NCBI GenBank assembly: GCA_001584585.1
Contig: LSYV01000006.1
Location: forward strand, 1,456,281-1,520,280
Source: Gonium pectorale
Lineage: Eukaryota; Chlorophyta; Chlorophyceae; Chlamydomonadales; Volvocaceae
DNA: 64,000 nt
Direction: 5' to 3'
The notes beneath the pieces are model-generated. The model did not search any database and had not been told where the DNA came from. It saw nothing but the letters and a program-made list of their open reading frames with translations. Each line of letters opens with the position of its first letter. Within the stretch, counting starts at the first letter, position 1. Below, piece by piece: positions 11,401 to 22,800 of this stretch. Both the position numbers and the translations under genes were made by a program.

Positions 11401-14400
11401 GCGCTCCGCTTCGAACACGTAGCCCGCGGCCAGCGTGTCAAAGTACTGGCCGGGCGCCGGCGGCGCCGGCAGGCGCGCGCCGGCGGCGCCGCATTGGCGC
11501 GCGAAGTGCTTCAGGTCATGCGTCACCAGGCACCAGCGCGGGAGCGCCGACGACGGCGGCTCCGACGGCTCGGCGCCGCCGGTGCGGTCAGCAATGACCG
11601 CCAGTCTTGGCGGCGCCGCTCGGGGGCCACGGCGCCGTAGAGCAGCGGCCGCAGGGCCGCCGCCGCATCGGCGGCCGTCAGCGCGCCGCCGTGGGCGGCG
11701 GTGGCCGACGGCGGCGCTAGCTTGACGTGCGCAATGTGCAGCGCCGCGCACAGTCCGCCGCCGCCGCCGGCTGGCGCTGTCCCCGCTGGCGCCGCCGCTT
11801 CCTCCGCTTTCTCCGCTAAGAACTTGGACGTGGCCGCCGCCCCCGCCGGGTCCACGGCAGGCCAGGCAATCGCCAGGCCGCACGGCGGTGCGTTGGGGTC
11901 CTCGTCGCCCTTGATAGACGGCGGCTGGTTATCGGTGGCGGCAGCCGACCGGCTGCGCTTCTTCTTCTCCGGCGGCTGGTTGGCGGTGGCGGCAGCCGAC
12001 GGGCTGCGCTTCTTCTTCGGCGGCGGCGGCGGTGCCGGCGGCGGCTCCCAGCTGATAAAGACCTGCTGGTTGCGGTCGAGGCTGGCGGTTAGGTACGACA
12101 CCAGCTCGTCCAACTGCTGTGCGTCATCGACCAGGCTGTAGCTGACGATGAGCGCCGCGTCAGCGGGGTTGGCGGCGATGCCGGCGGCGGCGCCGTGACT
12201 GCCAATGGCGGCGGTGGGGGCGGCGGCGTTGACGCGGAGCTCAACGGGATAGTCGAGGATTTCGATGTACTTGGGAAGTTCAGCGGCGGCCGCCGTCGGC
12301 GTCACGAGGCCGCTGTACGGCGCTGGCGGCGGCGGGGCGGGTTTTGGGTGCTCGGGTAAGGATGCGCTCTGCAAGCTTGGCGGTGGCGGCGGCGGCGGCG
12401 GCGGTGGGGGCGGTGGCGGCAGCGACGGTGGCGGCGGTGGCGGCGGTGGGGGCGCCGGCAGAACCGCTGGGGACTTCGCTTCGCCTGACACTGGCGGTGT
12501 GCTGGCGGCTTTGGGCGGCGCCGCGCCCTGTCCCCCCAACTTGGCGTCTGGCGCGTTATCATCGGTTGACGTTACAGCGGCTGGGGCCACAGTGGCGATC
12601 GCCCGAGCGGCGGGTGCGGCGTCAGCGGCTGGGGCCACAGCGGCACTAAAGGGTCTGGCGGCCCTGCCGGAGGAAGCCCAGGGGGGCAAGGCTGCGGGCC
12701 GCGCGCGTGGGACCGGCTGCTGCTGCTGCTGCTGCTGCGCGGGGAGGGTTGCCGCCGCTGTCAACTTCTGCGGTGCCGCTGCTGCTACCGCCGCCGCCCC
12801 CGCCCCGCCGCCGCTTTCTCCGCACCGGCCGCCGCCACCGCCGCCGGCGCACGTGCCCCTCCTTGCGGCCCCGTTGCTCGCGGCGGCGGCACCGGTAATG
12901 GGGTGGGCGCTGGCGCTGGTCCCGGCGCGGGTGTGTGAGCTGACGCGGCCACCGGTGGCCGCTGCCACGGCGGCAACGGTACTCTGGGCTGCCGCGGGAG
13001 CTGCCCGTCCCCGCTGCCCGCCGCCGCCGCGGCGGAGCTGTCAGCCGCCGCCGCCTGCGCCAGTGGCGCCGCACCCGCTGCCGCCGCTGCTACCTCCAGC
13101 GCCGCCTCCAGCGCCACCGGGTCGGCAACGGCGGCACGCGCCGTCAGCTCACGCCACACACCCGACGGCGAGGTCAGGGGCACAGCCGCGGCCGGCGCCA
13201 GCGCCGGCGCCAGCAGCGTCAGCGCCGCGGCCTCCCCGAGCGGCGCCGCCTGCGCGCCCAGCACACGGGACATCACCGCGCCGTACGTGGCGGCCGCGAA
13301 CCGCCCCTCACTCGCCATCCACTTTGACGCCTTAGCGGCGCGCTTGGGCGACAGGCCCGCCGCGCCGAGCCGTATGCCGGCCGCCGCGAGCCGCTCCGCG
13401 ACGCTCCTGGCGCGCCCCTCACCAAAGGCCGGCACGCCCGGGGCGCCGCTGGGCAGGTGGCCCGCCAGCGCCCAGTAGTCTGGGAGCAGGTGGCCCGCCA
13501 TCGCCCAGTAGTCCGGGAGCAGGCGGGCGGGCAGGGGCTCCTTGGGCGGCCGCAGCATGCTGGAGGCTGCGGTGGCTGCGTTGGAGGCCTGGGTGGGTGG
13601 AGCGGGGCGGGCGGATCGGGTGAGTGAGTGTAGGGGCGCAGGACGGCCCGGTGCGGCGAAATGTGCCGATGTGGGGACTGGATGTGCGGAGGAAGGGCGA
13701 TGGAGGGAGATGATGACTGGGCGTGTAGTGTGGGGGTGATGTGCGAGGTGGGTGGGGGGTCGCGGACGCGTCCAGCCCGCGGGCGGCCAGCGGCGTAAGG
13801 CGAGGGGGGCGAGAGGCAAGTTGTCACGTGTCAGGAACGCCGCTGTGCCGTGTAAGCGCGCCGCCGTACACCCCCCCCCAGCGGCGCCCCATCGCCGCAC
13901 ACAGAAGCAAGGTCTGGCCATCACGTGCCGTACGGTACGGACGATGCTGATCATGTGATCAGGGTGTGCACCCACCGTGAACAGCGCGCCGTCTTCCGCC
14001 CACCGCAGCACCGCGACGTCCGCCCCGGCCGCGGCGCCGTATCCCGCCAGCTGCAGCACGCGCTCGTCCATGCTCAAGATGCGTACGGCTGTCGCACCGC
14101 CATGCTGCTGCGCCGCGAGCTGCGCCACCAGGCCTGCCAGGCAGCCTCCGGACAGGCCAGGCCGCTGCAGCACTGCGACGCGACCAGCCGCCGCGGGCAG
14201 GGCGCCGCCGTCGACGGACGCAAGCAGCCGCTCCAGCGCCTTGCCGTACGTGCTGTGCATGTCACTGCCGTATAGCGTGTCGCCGCCGCACGACCCTGCC
14301 GCCGCTCCTGCTACGACCTCGAGCAGCGGCGGGAGCAGCCGGAGGGCCTCCTCCTCTCCTAGCTGAGCTGCCAGCTGGGTGGAGAGGGCCGCGTGGAGCC

Positions 14401-15298
14401 ACGCGGTTTTTGAAGAAGCCTCCGCGGGGCCTTCCCCTCCCGCTGCGACTCCTGTTCCTTCTGGAGGCGGTTTGGTTGCCGCCTCCGGGTTGCTCTGGGC
14501 TGGAGCAGCGCCGTCAGCGGCGTCTGAGGCCTGAGAGGGCATGCTCGGTGACGGCACCGCAGGTGCCGACGCAAGCTGGTGGAGCAGGTCCGACGCGAGC
14601 CGACCAAAGTCCAGGTCCCCCGCCTGGATCAACTCGCCGGCGGGCCACTTGTTCGGGCCGGCCGTGTTCGCCGCACCCAGCCCGGAGGCCGAGCCCGCTG
14701 GGGCCGACGCCGACGCCGACAGCCACGACAGTGCCGTACGCCAGGTGGGGCCCGGGGGCTGCGTGAGGAGGAGCAGAGCGTCGGGCTGCACGTGCTGGAT
14801 GGCGTGGGCGAGGCGCGTCAACGCCCGTCCGTGCAGGAGTTGACCCGTCGGGTCAGTAGATTGGCCGACGGGGGCTTGCGCCCGCTTCGACTCGCCCTTG
14901 CTGAGGGATGAGATGCCTGATGGTCCCTCAAATAGAGCCAGCACGTCGACTGCGAGGAGGACCTGGGGCCCATGGCGGACTGGAGCGGGGTCCGTGGCGG
15001 TTGACGTGCGTTCAACGACAGGGACCACGCCCACGATGTCATCTGTTGCTTCGGTTGATGTGACGGGTGGCTTGCTTGAGCAAGATGGTGGCGTCCGCGA
15101 TGGAAGCGCGACGGGACGGGGCCCCGTTCGGATGAGGCCCGCTGCGGCCGAGCCTAGCGCCGATGCATATGTCTGATGACGAGAGGCGGTACAAGAGGAT
15201 GCGACCGCTTGTTGCGGACGCATCAGCGCCTGCATAGCGCTCCCAAGGACGTCAGAAAGGCGACCAAAGTGTAAGCGGCATGCCAGCCGCGATGTCAT
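5483..15298 (-). CDS. Family A DNA polymerase (Pol I-like) with degenerate nuclease domains
   Basis: Exons in sense order: 13976-15298; one starting at 13588; a middle part (about 13.0-11.5 kb) with two unresolved frame changes; one ending at 10981; then 10616-10783, 9854-9981, 9413-9497, 9145-9267, 8724-8846, 7791-7859, 6883-7197, 6140-6337, 5483-5563 (TGA). Junctions from 10981 onward agree in phase. The core is complete: STATGRLS, motif A SADYSQVELRVLAH, motif B with its Lys in AGKRVNFGLVYG, GSTSDIAKAAM, motif C MVHDELIFEVP. A thumb entry segment resembles Pol I (IEEVEVPVQVVLAEMEMAGV). Upstream are a Pol I-like 5'-nuclease region (LPDYWALAGH...GVPAFGEG) and a 3'-5' exonuclease-like region (LVTHDLKHF, FDTLAAGYVF), both lacking catalytic acidic residues. 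The first 45 residues are Arg-rich, suggesting organelle targeting. Low-complexity poly-Pro and poly-Gln inserts lie near 12.4-12.8 kb. Confidence 0.85.
6505..6602. repeat. GC-rich minisatellite in a polymerase intron
   Basis: Imperfect copies of a 12-base unit resembling CCACCCTGCCGG run through this stretch, inside the intron between polymerase exons 6140-6337 and 6883-7197. No coding role is apparent. Confidence 0.7.
8043..8170. repeat. 16-bp tandem minisatellite, about 8 copies
   Basis: The unit ATGGAGAGCACCGGAC repeats head to tail. Five internal copies are identical, with one variant copy before them and diverging copies at the far end. It lies in the intron between polymerase exons 7791-7859 and 8724-8846. 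All units abut without spacers. Confidence 0.9.
10869..10888. other. Assembly gap (20 Ns)
   Basis: Twenty undetermined bases lie inside a polymerase intron, directly beside a CCCA microsatellite. The true length is unknown because repeats of this kind break assemblies. Confidence 0.98.
10889..10980. repeat. (CCCA)n microsatellite adjoining a splice donor
   Basis: About 23 CCCA units run from the gap to the edge of the polymerase exon ending at 10981. On the sense (minus) strand this is CAG followed at once by GTGGGTGGG and onward, so the 5' splice site is the first unit of a GGGT array. Such arrays can form G-quadruplexes. Confidence 0.9.
13454..13519 (-). repeat. 33-bp tandem duplication within the polymerase coding sequence
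   Basis: Two 33-base copies (13454-13486 and 13487-13519) differ at two positions. They encode successive LLPDYWALAGH and LLPDYWAMAGH-type peptides at the point where Pol I 5'-nucleases have a single PDYxALxGD segment, so the duplication lies inside a conserved structural element. Confidence 0.85.
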
Positions 15299-16866
15299 TA
15301 GGCGCTCATATCATTCGTTCATCCTTATTTTGGGTAGAGCTGCCGTAGTCTTGACGCGACCTGCCGACTTCTTCCGACCCGACGTGACTTGTGGATGTTT
15401 CCGACGGTTGCACACATGCTCTTGCACTAATTGGCACCCCATGCAGGGCAAAGAATGTATTGCTGGTATGCCGATTATTCGAACGGCAGCCTTTAACAGC
15501 CCGCCCTTTCTTGCAGCATTTCCACTGAAGAAGCTGTTCAAAAAACAACGTTAAGTGTTTGCATGATGCCTTGCGGATTAGGCAATCAGGGGCATGAACT
15601 GGACCCATGCGACGTTGGAATGACACATGGGCTTCGGGCAGCTTGCAGTTGGTCCTTTGCTTTTCAATTATACGCAATGGATCGGCATCGGGATCATAAA
15701 CCTGGCAGGCAGGCAAGCGAGCAATGCACGGAAAACGCCGCAGCACAGTCGCCTGCGCGGCACTCACCTGGCGAGTCGCGCAAAGTTAAGCAAGGAGATA
15801 ACGGCACAGAAGCCCCGGAAAGGGCAAACAGATAGACACACACTCCAGAAGGCGCTACAAAGCCTGACCCTATGATCAGCCCATCCATATTGCACCCGTC
15901 CATGCGTGCCATCGAGATCCTTGGAGTACCACAGTCCGCAGGCTCCTCAGTCCCAATGCTTCACCGACAAACGCCATACGACTGGATGCCTTCATCAACA
16001 TAATAACTGCATAAAGGCGTGGGGCGGTGTGGGGTACTAACAATGCGCGCAACTCAACCAAACCCTGCGGATGCTGTCGCAGCTGCCTTGTCGACTGACA
16101 AAGCCAACTTCAATGCAACGCCAAATGCCAGCATCAGGAGACCGAGCCCAAGTACCTTACGGAAACAAAGCGTAAAGCACTAAATCTCCAGTGGGCGGGG
16201 CGAACAGAATGGTTGCGCCCCTCAAGCCAGGCCCTTAGCCCCTTACCCTTGCATGGCGCAATTAGACGGCATGAGTACAAGAACAAAGGTACGCTCCCCT
16301 GTAGCTCCCCTGCAGTCCACCGATTGCCCATTGTCCTTCTGCCTTGTCCAGCCTGCCTCAACCAATGTGCGCCAAGCACTCACCATTCGAGGTGGACAGT
16401 CCTGCACCGCACGCCTTAGCTGCGGGCTCACGAGCACGCCAGCCGCACGCTGCCATACCATCTTCGTCACCCCACACCCCACACGCACCGTACAAAACCG
16501 CTCCGGGACAGTTCTGCGTTCCCTTGCTGAATCCGATTCCGACACCATCTTTTACCCTAGTACTTCCCTGACCATCTGCGTACGGGCTGGTACGCTGCTC
16601 TCTTGGCGGCACCCTGCAGCCACTCCTACGGTGCACGACCTTTTAAGAAGCAATCACCACCCGAGGTCGTGCATGCAGCCTGCCGTTCGAGCCTCCGTAC
16701 GCTCATGCAGTGTATCGGCCTCATGTATTCATGGGATGAATGTACATGCTTAGGCAACACCCGCCACATTAAAAGTTTGCTACTGCGTCACTCGGGGCAG
16801 ACAACAACTAGTACCGTGTTCGCATGTAGTGCTCCACATGGCAACCCCGCACATGCGCACCAACAG
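15299..16866. other. Promoter side of the polymerase gene and 3' UTR of the giant membrane-protein gene
   Basis: The polymerase start codon lies at 15298 and the next minus-strand gene stops at 16867. This AT-richer stretch must therefore hold the 3' UTR of the latter and the promoter and leader of the former. Minus-strand open frames at 15306-15767 and 15876-16061 show no recognisable motif, and I do not call them. No clear TGTAA signal was seen. Confidence 0.5.
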
Positions 16867-19800
16867 TCAAGGGCGCCCGGCGCCCGCCTCGCTGGACCGC
16901 CCGCTACTGCCGCCGCCGCCCGAGCCCCACCTGCCGCCGGTCTTTACCCACACGCCAACCGACCGCCCCAAGCTCAGCCCGCGCGACATGCCGGACACGC
17001 TGCGGGAGAGCTTGGCGATGAGGTCCGTGACCGTACTGGCGGCCTTCCCCGCGAGGCTGGTGGCGGGGTGCCAGAAGGCGTACCCCAAGCTCCCGGCGAT
17101 AAAGGCCAGGTTGATGCCCAGGATGATGGCGCCTATGAGGGTCTGCGCGCGCACGTGTCAATCCGGGTGGGTGGCAGGACCAGAGTCCGTCAGTGCGTCA
17201 GCTTGTAATGGGCTGGCGGTGGACCGCACTTGTGCTGCCCCGCTGTACGGCTCGCCGCGTCACGCTTGCCCGGATGTCATGTAGCCAACGCCCTTTCGAC
17301 CCATGTGTCACCCGTAACGACGAGCGGTGCGCCCGACCGCCCAGATGGGTTGTCATCAGAAGCACAGCGCCGGCGAGAACAGAGTGGCACCCACCTGGAC
17401 CGTGCCATCCGAGCCCTCCATGCTGTAGAGCCCCAGGATGATCGTCTGGCTGAGGACGCAGCACGACAGGAACTCGAGCAGCGCGATCTCGGGGAGGTCC
17501 GAGGGTGTGCAGGTCATGTTCATCCCCGCAATCAGGATGAGGACTGCCAGCAGTAGTAGAGCCTGCTGCATGACCTATCAGCCGGGTGGCAGGGCAAGGC
17601 AGCACGGTCATTACCGTTTTGGAGGCACTCTGTTTCGCTTTGTTGGGGCCATCGGCGGTCGAGGAGAGGGCACCGGCGCATCAGGAATGCAGTATGCCGG
17701 CCTTGGCGTGCATTCGAGGTGCCGCGGGTGTGCCGCACGGGCCGGGCTTGCGGAGCCTGCCTGCCTCACCGTGAGCACACGACCGAACACCTCAACTGCT
17801 ACGAGCAGAAGCGTCTGGAGCTGCTTGACGCTGCTCCACCAGTGGTACTGAGGCCTGCACGGGATAGGAGCAATCCGCTGTGCGTTTTACCCGCAGGCAG
17901 CATCACAGGCAATCACTCTCCAGGTACATAATATTGATGTTAGCGTTGCGAACGGCGCGAAAAGTAACTGGGCATCCTTCCATTACCGCAGCGCCTCATC
18001 GAGAGTGTCCGCCCGTCCCCCGTCCATTCCCTCCTCACTTGAACTCCTGGTACAGGAAGCCGTACATGATCCGCGTGCGCATCTCCTGCAGCCTGTCCCG
18101 CACCCGCCAGGTCGTGACAAAGGCGGCGACGGGCGGGCCCAGGCAGAACACCAGCACGCTCGCCATGCCGAGCGGAACGTATAGCCGCAGGTGCTGGCCG
18201 TCGTAGCACGCCTGCTGCATGTCGCGCACCCAGTAGCCCCTTGGCCAGGTCAGCTGTGCACACGGCAGCAGGGAATGGGGACCCAGCCGGACTCAAGGGC
18301 AGTTCCAGTACAACACGAGCCGCAGCGCGCCTCGCCCCTAGCCGTTGATCCGACCTAGCGCGTGCTTTCCCACGCCATGCTCTTTCCGGAATCCATAAAA
18401 CGCGCTGAAACTACGACGCTGATCCCTTTTGTAGGGCCTGTCCACCGCACTCACCCGCTCGTTGCCGCCGAATGGGCCCGTCCCTGGGTCAATCTTGTAG
18501 CAAGCGAACATGCTGAGGGAAACCTGGCATCAGAGCGAGGACGTGTAGAAGTTAGCAGGGCAAGGGGTTACGGATATGTAGCTGTCTAACTTCATCCGAT
18601 TCGGGCGCCCTGCCGTCCTGCCCGGTGTTCCTGGGCGTTACCTGGCAGAGAGTGGGGTAGAGGACAAAGGTGGCTACCATGAGCATCACCCCCAGCTGCT
18701 GCGGCAGGGAGAGGGACTGGTCCGCGAACATCAGCATGTGGTAGGGGTTGAGGCGAGACCGCACGTTGCTGTACCACCGCTGCAGCGGCTCCTTGGCCCA
18801 GCACTCCGTCGCGACTGCCGCCGCTTGGTGGGGGTGGCTGCCCGTCCCGTGCAGCTGGCGGTTGCCAGCTGGACTGTCGCCGTTGATGCTGCCCACAAAA
18901 GCAGCGCCGGCAAACGGCGACAGTAGGTGGGAGCCGGCAACGGGGAGAGGTGGCCGCCCAGAGCCGCCACTGCGGACGTCGCTACCGCCGCCGGATCCTG
19001 CTGTCTGGGGTAAGGAACCCGGCGAAGGCGCGTCGTCCCCGGCCGCAAGCGTTGGCTGCTGCTGCGCGCTGGCAGGGATACCCGGGCCGGCCGACATGAC
19101 AATGCCCACGGTGGCCGCTGTAGGCCCGGTCCCCGGTCGCTTGCCCGATGTGTGGTGGTGGTGGCGGCTACCGTTTATGGTAATTGGACCACTGGCCTGG
19201 TCCACATGATTGCGGGCGTCCTCAACAGTCCATGCAGCTTCTGCACCGCCGCCGGCACTGCTGCCAATGCTGGTGCGGGCTGGAGGAAGTCGGGACTTGG
19301 CCGGCGGCGACAGCGAGCGTTCGGACGCGGGCGGTGGGGCGATGGCCTGCAGGGTTCGCCATGCGCGGCCGTCGCTGCGGGTGAGGCGGCCCTGGTGCAG
19401 CTGCGCATACCTGGACGGCACGCGCCGGACGCGCAGGGAGTGGGGAGCGGGGGTCACGACAGGCAAAACACACGGGAAGGGAGGTGTTAAACCCACTGGT
19501 GCTGTGGGTAAAAGCACATCATTGCTGCCGGTCTCCTGTGAGTGGAGTGGCGAGGGCTGCACTGGTTGCCCACGATCCCATCCTTTGCGCGCCCGTGGAA
19601 CCAGCAAGCTATGTTTGCACTGCTTGATATACGCCGTACTGTGCGCTGCCGTACACAGCTGCGCGACGCCCACGCCCGCTGTCCATCAGCGGGGACGTTT
19701 GTCGCGGTGGCGTCTGTCCATTATCACACCCACCTGACGGCCCACAACCCCATGGCGACCACGGAAATCAAGCAGGGCGTGCCCAGACCGAAGAGGACGC

Positions 19801-22800
19801 TCACGACCGCCTGTCCAGTGCTGTTGAGCGCGTTGAACAAGCAACTGGGCGAGTAGGAGACGTAGTTCTCAGCTCCCGTGAGGATGGACAAGGCCTTCTC
19901 GTAGGCAGTCACGACGGTGGGGAAGCTGACGCCCAGCTTGGTGACGATGATGTAGTACTGGGCGTGCGTTATGACAGCCTGCCGCACGGCAACACGGCCC
20001 GGCTCACAATCGTACGATCTCCGACTTCAGATGGATGGACTTCAGTGTTACGCATGCAATGGAATGTGCTGCACCTCTCTGCGCAACGCCAAAGCAACAA
20101 ACGAGGAACGAGCCGCCAAGCCAACAGCAACGCATCAGCGGCCTCGCTGCGGGCTCCGCCCCTACCTTGAGCAAGTCCACAAAGCTGCTTTCCTTGGTGT
20201 CAGCGGATATGGCGTCCGCCCTGCTCTTGGTCATGTTGCACGCGGTGGTGAGGAGGATAAGCCCCGTGGTGATGGCAAACGTCAGCAGCCCGAAGAAGAT
20301 GGTGCGCCACAGCGTGGGGCACTCATTGCACCCGAAGTCAGATGCCATGGAGAAGCCCGGCTGGCATGTGGCGCACAGGGGCCCGCTGTAGCCGGGCGCG
20401 CACTGGAGGCTCATGTAGGAGATCGGGTCATCGGAGGGAGCGTCCAGGCGGCAGGGTGGCTGCTGGTTCCCGGGGCTCATTGACTGGAGGCCGCCGGCGC
20501 GAGCGAGGAGGCCGCCGCTGCCTGCGCCGTTTGCGATCCTGGCCAGCTCCTGCTCCGGTAGCATGTTGCTGTACCACCACTGCTGGCATTTCCCCAGCAG
20601 CTTGGACCTGCCGTCAAGGAGCAGGGTGCTGAAGTTGACGCCAGACAGCTGCGCCGGAATGATTGCGCTGAGGCTCCCCGAGGCCGCACCGCTATTGGTG
20701 TTGGCCCTGCCCGCTGCGCCGGCATCCGTGAGGGCCGCCGCCATCGCCTCGCTCCAGGCTTCTTCGCCCTCGCCGACGCCAATGTCGGCGCCGCAGGCGG
20801 AGGGCTGCGGGCAGCGATGCATGGTCAGGGAGTTGGCGGCGCTGTGCCAGAAGCCCGGCGCCGGAACGAGCAGCGGGCCGCCGGGGCAGGACGCGTCGGT
20901 GGGGCAGTTTCGGCAGCAGCTCGCACATGCGTCGTCGTTGTCACCCGGCAACAGGCCGCTGACCATGTCGGCCATGGCCTTCTTGAGCCGCGGACCACTC
21001 ATGCCGTACTTATCGTACAGCTCTGAGTACGGCGGGCGGCTGTCGACCCAGAGCCCGACCCGGTCACGCTTGCAGTCACGGCAGACATAGACCGGCTCGT
21101 CGGCATCTCCGGGCGCGTCGTCGAGGTCCAGCTCCTGGCCTTGCGCGCACGCGAGCAGCCCCACGTGCACGGTAAGCGTCTCCACCTGCAAAATACAGTT
21201 GTCCATCCAAGTCCTCACTACCAGGCGAACAAAGAAAGCGGAATGACGACAACCATACGGGCAGCCAGCAGTGGATCGTGCGGACCCGCATGTTCAAGCG
21301 TCTACATACAATGGCGGCCGGGAACGGGGCTGATCTGAGCCCTACGCACGGCTTCGGGAGCTGGTGCACCTGCCTTGCTCAGCGCGGCATTGGCCGTTCC
21401 TTCCACCTCGGCCGTCACGTCCAGTGCGTACAACCCTGGCCACCCCACGATGTCCAGGTCTGCAAACACCGCCCGTCCGTACGAGGTCGTGGCCGACAGA
21501 GCCGCAGCGGCGTTGACGCGCGACTTGCGGAGGTAGGCCAAGCCGGCCTTGGCGGTGCCGTTGGCCGCAGGCCGTATCGACATCGCCAGCCGATACGCGG
21601 GGATGTCTGCGTATGGCGGCCGAAAGTAAACGCTCAGAAGACGTATGGAGTGGGCGCGTCAGTTCAGGACACATGCAACACGTGTGTAGCGCACGCCGCA
21701 TACGGCTGGCCCAACCGGTCCCAGTGTCCAGCACCATCACTCACGTCAGACAGCCAGAGAATCAAAACCCGTCCCGCCCACGCACAATGTTCAGGACACC
21801 CACTCACCCACAAGCACTGGCTGGCCCAGGGCGTCATAGAGCTGCAGATCCAGTTGGAACGAAGCCCGGGGCGCCACCACCAGCAGGGATGCCGAGGAGT
21901 TGGCACTTGGTGCCGCCGGCAGCGGATCCGTCCTGCTGCCACCGCCGGCGCCGCCGCTGCCGCCTGGCGCCCCGGTCCGGTTCTCCGCGGCACCGGCCAC
22001 CTGCACCACGCCACTGGCGCTGACGAGGCGGAGGTGTGTCGCAGGGACAGCGAGCAGCGTGCCGGGGAAGGTGGAGATGCCGCTACTGCTACTGTTGCTC
22101 ATGCTGCTGTTCGGCTGCTCTGCGGGTTGCTCGGAGCTGCTAGTACTGTCGGTGGCGCAGGGCCCCACCATCTCAAGCAGCTCATGCAGAGTCGGGACGT
22201 AGCCGGCGGCCCTCCCGCCCAGCTGAACCAGTGAGACGACATCCTCTTCCGGCCGGCCGCCTGCACCGTTGCTGCGGCAGCCGACGCGGGCTGCGCCGGT
22301 GCCCGCTGGGCTCGGGGCCAGCGGGGGGCGTGTGAACGCAGAGCACCTGGCTTGCAGGGCCGTGGCGTTGCCGTCCTGGAGCCAGAGCAGCGGCGCAAGC
22401 GATAATGCGGGGCCGCTCCCGCCGCCGTGGCCGCCTGTTGCCACTGCTGCAGAGTCCTGTGGGCGAACAGGTGCGACGTTGAGTTCGGGGATCGCCTCGC
22501 CTCCGTGTCAAACGGCATGCAAGTGGGACACAGCCGGCAAGACCGTATGTGCCCCCCGCTTCATAAATAGCCCATCCCTATAGCGACCAGCAGACCGACC
22601 GACCGTAATCGTGCCCACCTGGGAGCCGCTGCCCTGCCCCTTTGCGACGTGGGATTCGCTGATCACCAGCAGCGAGCACTGCTGCGAGGTCGCCTGCCGG
22701 AGGGCCAGCGCCGCACGCATCCAGGGCCCCAGCAGCAGCGCGGCGCCGGCAGCGGCGGTTATCGCGCCAGACACTGGGAGCTCAGACGTGGCAGTAGCGG

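Noticed and set aside
12265..13335. 356-aa plus-strand Gly/Ala-rich open frame
   Set aside because: Antisense of the polymerase poly-Pro/Ala region; pure low complexity without motifs.
15306..15767. 153-aa minus-strand open frame just upstream of the polymerase
   Set aside because: No recognisable domain, targeting signal or codon pattern; it sits where the polymerase leader and promoter should be.
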